From Acholoe squamosa (taxonomy: Eukaryota > Annelida > Polychaeta > Phyllodocida > Polynoidae): a stretch of 64,000 nucleotides of DNA. Below the pieces are notes generated by a model. It saw nothing but the letters and a program-made list of their open reading frames with translations, ran no database searches and was not told the DNA's origin. A program made the position numbers and the translations under genes. The number at the start of each line of letters is the position of its first letter. Position 1 is the stretch's first letter. The DNA lies in assembly GCA_949317995.1 (NCBI GenBank), contig OX439047.1:2776501-2840500 (forward strand). The letters run 5' to 3'. Positions 58,373 to 64,000 of the stretch are shown one piece after another.

Positions 58373-59354
58373 ATGGGAAGACTGAGAGTTGCACCCATAC
58401 TGCTAACTATGCTGTTATTATATACTATAGAACCACTTACTGCAGGATATACACCTGTGGTGAGACAAAACATGGGAGCAGTATTCAAACCTAGCCCTCA
58501 ACCTTTGGTCAATGGACATACATTCACAACACTGTTATTAGCTATCCCCTACAAGATACCTCGGGCACCTGTTACCCAAGGATCCATAAGGGATAGAATA
58601 CTCCAATTGACCACTCCTACTCTACAAGATCACACCTCTGGTCAAATTATCCAGCAAGCCAAGGAGCTTGACACCTTGCTGGAAATTGCAGACAAGGAGA
58701 TAAATGAAACCTTAGCCTCCATCAAATTGTTTTTATCTAACCCCATAAACACATTGGACAAGGCCAAAAGAGAGGCCATACTGGGTTTTCTAGCACCCCT
58801 GTTTCGCGGTGTGCTAGGTCTAGCACACCGCGAAACAGTGTAGAAGATGTAAATCAAGTCATGGGACAGCTTAAAAACATAGATGAAATACTAAGAAAAT
58901 TTGATCAGGAAGCAGCAAGTCTCATTGAAAAGATCACAGACAGACAAGATAAGTTTGTTAAAGCTTACATCCAAGATAAGAAGGTACTGGACAGTACCAT
59001 CAACACCATAGGTGACACCGTCAACCTATGGGCCTCTAACATGTCCAGGTCTCTTGACTCATATTCAAGGCACGGGGAAACTCAAAGGGAGAAAACGCAA
59101 GTATTAAATGATGCATTAATCATTATAGCAGCAAGAATGAATACAGTTCAATCACTGCAAAGAACCAATGCAGCCCTGAGGATGCTATCATCAGGAATCC
59201 TGACCCCTGATATAGTACCACCCTCAGACCTTGCTAGATACTTAATTGACATTAACAACAAACTTAGGATTACACACCCCGGAGCACAAGTCGCAATTAA
59301 TGACTTAGATTTCTATTATTCACAGAAGCTGACCTCATACACTTACTCAGCTCA

Positions 59355-59417
<63 letters not shown>

Positions 59418-61034
59418 TCTGGACATTATAATTCAATCTACTACCTCTACCTTCAAACTGTACCAAATGATTACATCACCCATGCCTATAGACACACAGG
59501 AGACCCCCACCAGAGGAGTCACCAGATTGCAAACCACAACTGAGTTTCTAGCAGTATCTTACGACAAATCATTATTCATCGAGTTGGACTCAGCTGATAT
59601 GCAGGCATGTGAAGGTACTACAGTAAAGGTATGCAGAGATGTAAATGGTAGAATATATAAGCACAGGCCTACATGCCCTGTAGCCATTTTTACTAACCAG
59701 GCAGAACATTGCAAGTTTACAGTTTCACCACTGCAAGCACCTACCACCCATGCTATTTCCATTTCTGAAGATGAGTATCTGGTCACTACTAATGAACCCC
59801 ATTACTTTATCAACTGCCATGGTAAAATGTCGGAAACTCGAAAAGCCCAGTCCTACTCAATCATAGGTGTACCCTGTGGGTGCACTGTGGGTGCACAATC
59901 AGTGTAGGAGAATTTTCTCTTCCAAACACAAGGTTGCCCTGTAACTCAACCTTATCATTTCATTACATTCTTAAGACAATTAATTTACCATTCATGGCAG
60001 CACTTAACCAAATTTCTGAAACCAAACCAGATGAAAGAGAGAATCTTCCAAATTTCCCAGTAGTAAACCTTAGACAAACTACAGGAAAATCCAATTATGG
60101 ATGATATTACTCAACTAAATCTAGAGCCCTTTGCCAAAACATTATTAAATGATGCCTCCACCCTTGATAAGGCAATGGAAACACGCTACGTAGAATCACA
60201 CCTACGTCGAGTTACAGAGCATCCAATTTTCCAAAGCTTAGGACTCATCCTAGGGATATCAGCTCACATTTTTATAGTATACATACTACTCAAACTGTAC
60301 AGACTAGGAGGGACTGTAGCCTACCTGCCTACAGCCAAAGCATTTAGACTAGTCAGCGAGCTGCCCCTACACAAATTGCTCCCAAATAAGAATCCTACCA
60401 AAATTACCCCTACAGAGGAAACCCACACCCCTTTCCTCACAATTCAGGAAACCCACACCCTGATAATTGCTATATTATTCACCCTGACCATCTACTCAGC
60501 CTACAGAATAATGAAGTACCTTAAGAAATTTGCACAGACACACTGTGGCAAGAAAAATGTGGCCAAGCGCACAAATCCCACAATATATTTTAAAATATAT
60601 TGTGGAAACTCAAACTTCGCGCTACCCTTGAGGCCAATACCACATGAATTTGATGAGATTAAATCAGCAGCTGCCCCGACCCATAAGGATATAGTGGTTA
60701 AAACCTTCCCACTACCTAAGGCTATATTTACCTGGAATGGACCAGCAGTTATAACAACACAGAGAGGAGAATTTGCTTATCACCTTCCTCAGGTGATACA
60801 CTTACCTTGCCGCACTAGGTTCAGCACCATACCAGCCCTAAAAACAAAGGGCTGTACTACTCCATGATTCTCCAGAATGATTGTGGCACCAGCCCGGTGA
60901 CCATGACAGCACTGGAAAATACAACAGTTATAATTATTGACGAACACCAGGAGGAGACCACAAGGTCAAACATGCAGACTATTGCTAAATTTCTAAACCA
61001 CCAGCCCTCCCCGGTGACTGTGGAAACAGCCTAG
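58373..61034 (+). pseudogene. env: Element C envelope-like gene, multiply broken
   Basis: Starts at the ATG at 58373 in the same context as A and B. The first frame ends near 58843 where a templated inverted duplication (58807-58840) replaces the hydrophobic segment after the Lys-Arg site. The next frame contains an AT repeat (59357-59414) translated as Ile-Tyr, then is shifted near 59885 by a short duplication of TGCACTGTGGG. Further small indels lie near 60075 and 60845. Membrane segments (ISAHIFIVYILLKLY, LIIAILFTLTIYSAY) and the long tail remain recognisable. Confidence 0.8.
58807..58840. repeat. 34-bp perfect palindrome in C env
   Basis: TTTCGCGGTGTGCTAG and its exact reverse complement CTAGCACACCGCGAAA flank GT. 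A and B have only the left arm here, so the right arm was copied from it. Confidence 0.93.
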
Positions 61035-61181
61035 ACTGCCCACAGCCTAGACTGCCCCCCGTCCACCACCAGGAGATAACATACCAGAGACAGATTTCAG
61101 AACTTTTCGGACGATTTGCCGGCCCTGAAAAGGGCCTTTGGGATGGCGGGTTTTTACACCCTATGTTTCAGTCAGTCGGCT

Positions 61182-61800
61182 TTACCAAAGAGCCTCGGGC
61201 TCAACGATGGCGGGATGGCAGGGGCTCGATCCATGCATATGGCCGTGATCACGATCCCACTCAAGAAGTCGGGCCTCCAGCGATCCCAGTCCATACTCAG
61301 CAGCCGCAGAAGGGTCCCCGGACACAGCAAAATCGAAAAAGGAGACTGCCATAAGGTAGTCCCACAACACCCGCTCACGTGGCCCAAGATTGGTATTCAT
61401 GGGCCAGGACCCTATATCAGTCAGGGCCCTGGCCAAAAGGGCCACAGTGGCCCCCCGGCGTAAAGCAGAACCTAAAAAGTAGCGGCAGGAGTACATGTAT
61501 ACTGACTAGCACATAACCGTGCTCACAGATTTCTCTGTGGTTCCTCACAATATACCCATAGTGTAGGGTCTGGCTGGCCTCCACCCGGGCCCTAGCCAGA
61601 CTCCCCACCACTATCACCTGTGAAACAGGCAATTCAAGGATAGCTTGAAAGTGACCCATGATGTAGCAGCAAGGAATTCCAGTGAAACACTGATACTCCA
61701 ATACCAGCCACTCCCTCCTTTTATGGACCCACCCCTCACCCTGAACTGTCCACTGACACCAAGCTAGGCACTGCCACAGCCACATGTCAAAATCTGGCAC
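61182..61800 (-). pseudogene. Antisense ORF of C, frameshifted
   Basis: Homologue of the 36193-36822 frame in B. Conserved parts: LWQCLAWCQWTVQG, LVLEYQ, LHYGYIVRN, YFLGSALRRGATVALL, NLGPRERVLWDYL, AAEYGLGSLEARLLEW and DHGHMHG. A net gain of four bases near 61495 breaks the frame between the N- and C-terminal halves. The end is shorter and less acidic than in B. Most base differences from B in the conserved blocks are synonymous. Confidence 0.72.
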
Positions 61801-62329
61801 CTAACACCTCAGAATGCCACCACTGCATGAGCACATCAGGGAAGAGATTCACATCTCATTCCTGACACACCTCCACTGTCAATGAAATTATCAAAGTATT
61901 GGAAAAAAAAAATTTGATTTAGAAGAAAATATATACACAGCCACTTGTTGATGTATAATATGAAAATCTATGGTATTCTCACAAAAATCGATGATTAATG
62001 CGCGCATACACGCGCAAATTGCAAATTGTAAATTGTACAAACCTAACATTAATATACATGATTGCAAGGTAAATAACTAAGACAGTTTTGTACCACATTA
62101 GCACTTGTATACTATACCAAGGTTTACTTAAAGTAGCACACTCTAGGTAACCAAGAAAATTGTTGAAAAAATGAATTGGACAAAAAAAAAAAAATTGTTG
62201 TCATGAAAATGTTTACTTAAGATACTCACCAAACTCAGAGACAAACGAGCCCATTGTACATAAAGTACTTTGTTTTTCCGGCTCTCAGAAAAATTTGTCT
62301 CCAGAAAAATCAAAAAAAAATTGTATTTT
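61801..62329 (+). other. C UTR upstream of the AT-rich arrays
   Basis: Non-coding, homologous to 36880-37440. Includes the GCGCGCATACACGCGC segment and A-rich tracts. Confidence 0.45.
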
Positions 62330-62842
62330 GTGTACCAAAATTATACATTTGTACTCAACTGCACACTAAATTGTATGTTTGCACACCAAATCGTACATTT
62401 GAACCCAATTACACACTAAATTGTATGTTTGCACACTAGATTGTACGTTTGTACCCAATTCGCACACTAAATTGTATGTTTGCACACTAGATTGTACGTT
62501 TGTACCCAATTTGCACACTAAATTGTATGTTTGCACACTAGATTGTACGTTTGTACCCAATTCGCACACTCAATTGGATGTTTGGCAAATTGATATTATC
62601 ATTTGTGACCAATTACACGCGAAATTATGTATTTGCAAACTAAAATTATCATGTGTGACCAATTACACGCGAAAATATATATTTGCAAACACAAATTGTC
62701 ATTTGAACGCAATTACACGCTAAATTGTATATTTGCATACCAAAAATTGTCATTTTAACGCTATTACACAGGAAATTGTATATTTGCATACTAAAAATTG
62801 TCATTTCAACACAATTACACGCAAAACTGTATATTTGCAAAC
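62330..62842 (+). repeat. AT-rich tandem arrays, element C
   Basis: Units of about 52 bp (GATTGTACGTTTGTACCCAA then TTGTATGTTTGCACACTA), then looser units of about 55 bp with CAATTACACGC and ATATTTGCA. The polypurine tract that should follow is missing. Confidence 0.85.
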
Positions 62843-63985
62843 TATCATATACCATTTTATTATTCCATAAATTGTAACATATTACTGTATTAATCAAAGA
62901 ATATGTAAGAAATTAATACATAGGTTGGCTAGAAGAGCGCTCTAACATTCTAGAACAGTGTTCATGCTCCACTGCATACCAGCCATGTCAATTATACATA
63001 AGTTACATCACCAAAGGAACCGACCTCATGGTCCACTGCACAATATAATGCTTTTAAGGGTCTAAGAGAGCGACCTCATGGTTCAGTGCACAAATTAATA
63101 ACTTGTAAGTGAATGCAAATGGCCGTCACGGGTGCCTGGGCACCGCTGACGCCGTCATGAGTGTCTGAGCACCCAAACACTGAACAATAGATTACATAAG
63201 TCACGATGCCATAACCTTCCGGTCGCTCTAGCGTCGCTCCTGAGCAACCTAGGTCAAATATCAAAGCATTTATGGAAAGCCCATAATTAGATGGTCAAAA
63301 TGAGCCCAAGAACAAGGCGGAACTTTTTTTATTAAGGAAGTTACGCCATGTAGACTAATTCGACCTCTGAATGCGCTACAGACAAACCAGAGCAAGTTAA
63401 GCGCCCAGAAAGCAGGCGTTGACAACTTCACATATTCATGTCTGCGCATGCGCAAAATAATGGTTGTAACGGCGTAAACGGCAAAGATATGAGGGTCAAA
63501 ACATGCCAAAGCAACCAAGACAATGGGGGACATGGCGGCGTCCATGGGGGTCCTTTGTGCACCCAGTGACACATGAAAGACTCCCCTCAAACAATTGCAG
63601 AGTTAGGCAGATGCCACTGGCTCCAGTCAGTCTGAGGAGCAAAGCCAGGAAATGGTACAAATACCACTGGCTGCTCCTCCTAGAAATCAGAATCACCAGA
63701 ATCACCCTAGAGGTAACATTATTATTATTATTATTACCTCACAGGTGGAGTGGAACAGAACATTATACTTTATAAACACTTGTATATTTACTGTATGTGG
63801 AAATTACCTGCATATTAACATGTGTGTAACTGATATTCTTACATGTCTGCCTAAAGCTGAATAAACCAGTAATAACTGGAAATAACACCATTTATAAGAG
63901 CTTGATGTACTTACTCTCTATATACCACTAGTCATATGATATTTCACATATGACAACTTGATCATGCACAAGTACTAGTATGACA
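62843..63985 (+). repeat. C 3' LTR, internally deleted
   Basis: About 1.14 kb. Relative to the 5' LTR, the segment between GAGGTAACAT and the triplet repeat is deleted, leaving five ATT triplets. AATAAA at 63860-63865. CACC follows. Confidence 0.9.
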
Positions 63986-64000
63986 CACCACACACATCCT

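Overview
The window is animal nuclear DNA, probably from a marine invertebrate, and is mostly transposable elements. Intron-like splice signals, long AT-rich non-coding stretches, minisatellites, MITEs and three LTR retrotransposons of the Ty3/Gypsy type carrying an envelope gene point to a metazoan. The only host coding sequence I can support is two exons of a fucolectin-like lectin (about 47.3-48.1 kb). A deuterostome such as amphioxus, or a mollusc, would fit, but the species cannot be named from this sequence.

Layout. 1-3.5 kb: non-coding DNA with an AT microsatellite and a 320-bp Harbinger-like MITE. 3.5-44.7 kb: a nested stack. A 57-bp minisatellite is split by a pair of 461-bp MITEs. 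The second MITE is split by Ty3/Gypsy element D (minus strand, 348-bp LTRs, ATAT target duplication), and the other MITE copy preserves D's empty site. D is in turn split by two env-bearing elements, A (minus, 11.2-24.8 kb) and B (plus, 24.8-40.0 kb). A and B sit head to head and form an inverted repeat of almost 29 kb. 44.7-48.6 kb: minisatellites, inverted repeats and the lectin exons. 48.57-63.99 kb: a third copy, C (plus), with both LTRs and a CACC target duplication.

A, B and C share one plan: LTR, primer site, 20-bp leader array, Gag with a low-complexity tail, a -1 frameshift signal, Pol (protease, RT, RNase H, integrase with GPY module), Env, AT-rich 40/52-bp arrays, polypurine tract, LTR. 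All copies carry inactivating lesions. B is the least damaged in pol.

Two things stand out. (1) B and C, but not A, carry between env and the 3' LTR an open frame of about 209 codons on the ANTISENSE strand. B and C differ there far more than elsewhere, yet the changes are largely silent, which indicates a real antisense gene under protein-level selection. I do not recognise the protein. (2) The gag/pol junction of A and B has a textbook -1 frameshift module: G GAA AAC directly before the gag TAG, a 5-nt spacer and a perfect 11-bp hairpin. D separately carries an intact 1108-codon third ORF with a zinc-finger motif downstream of a broken pol.
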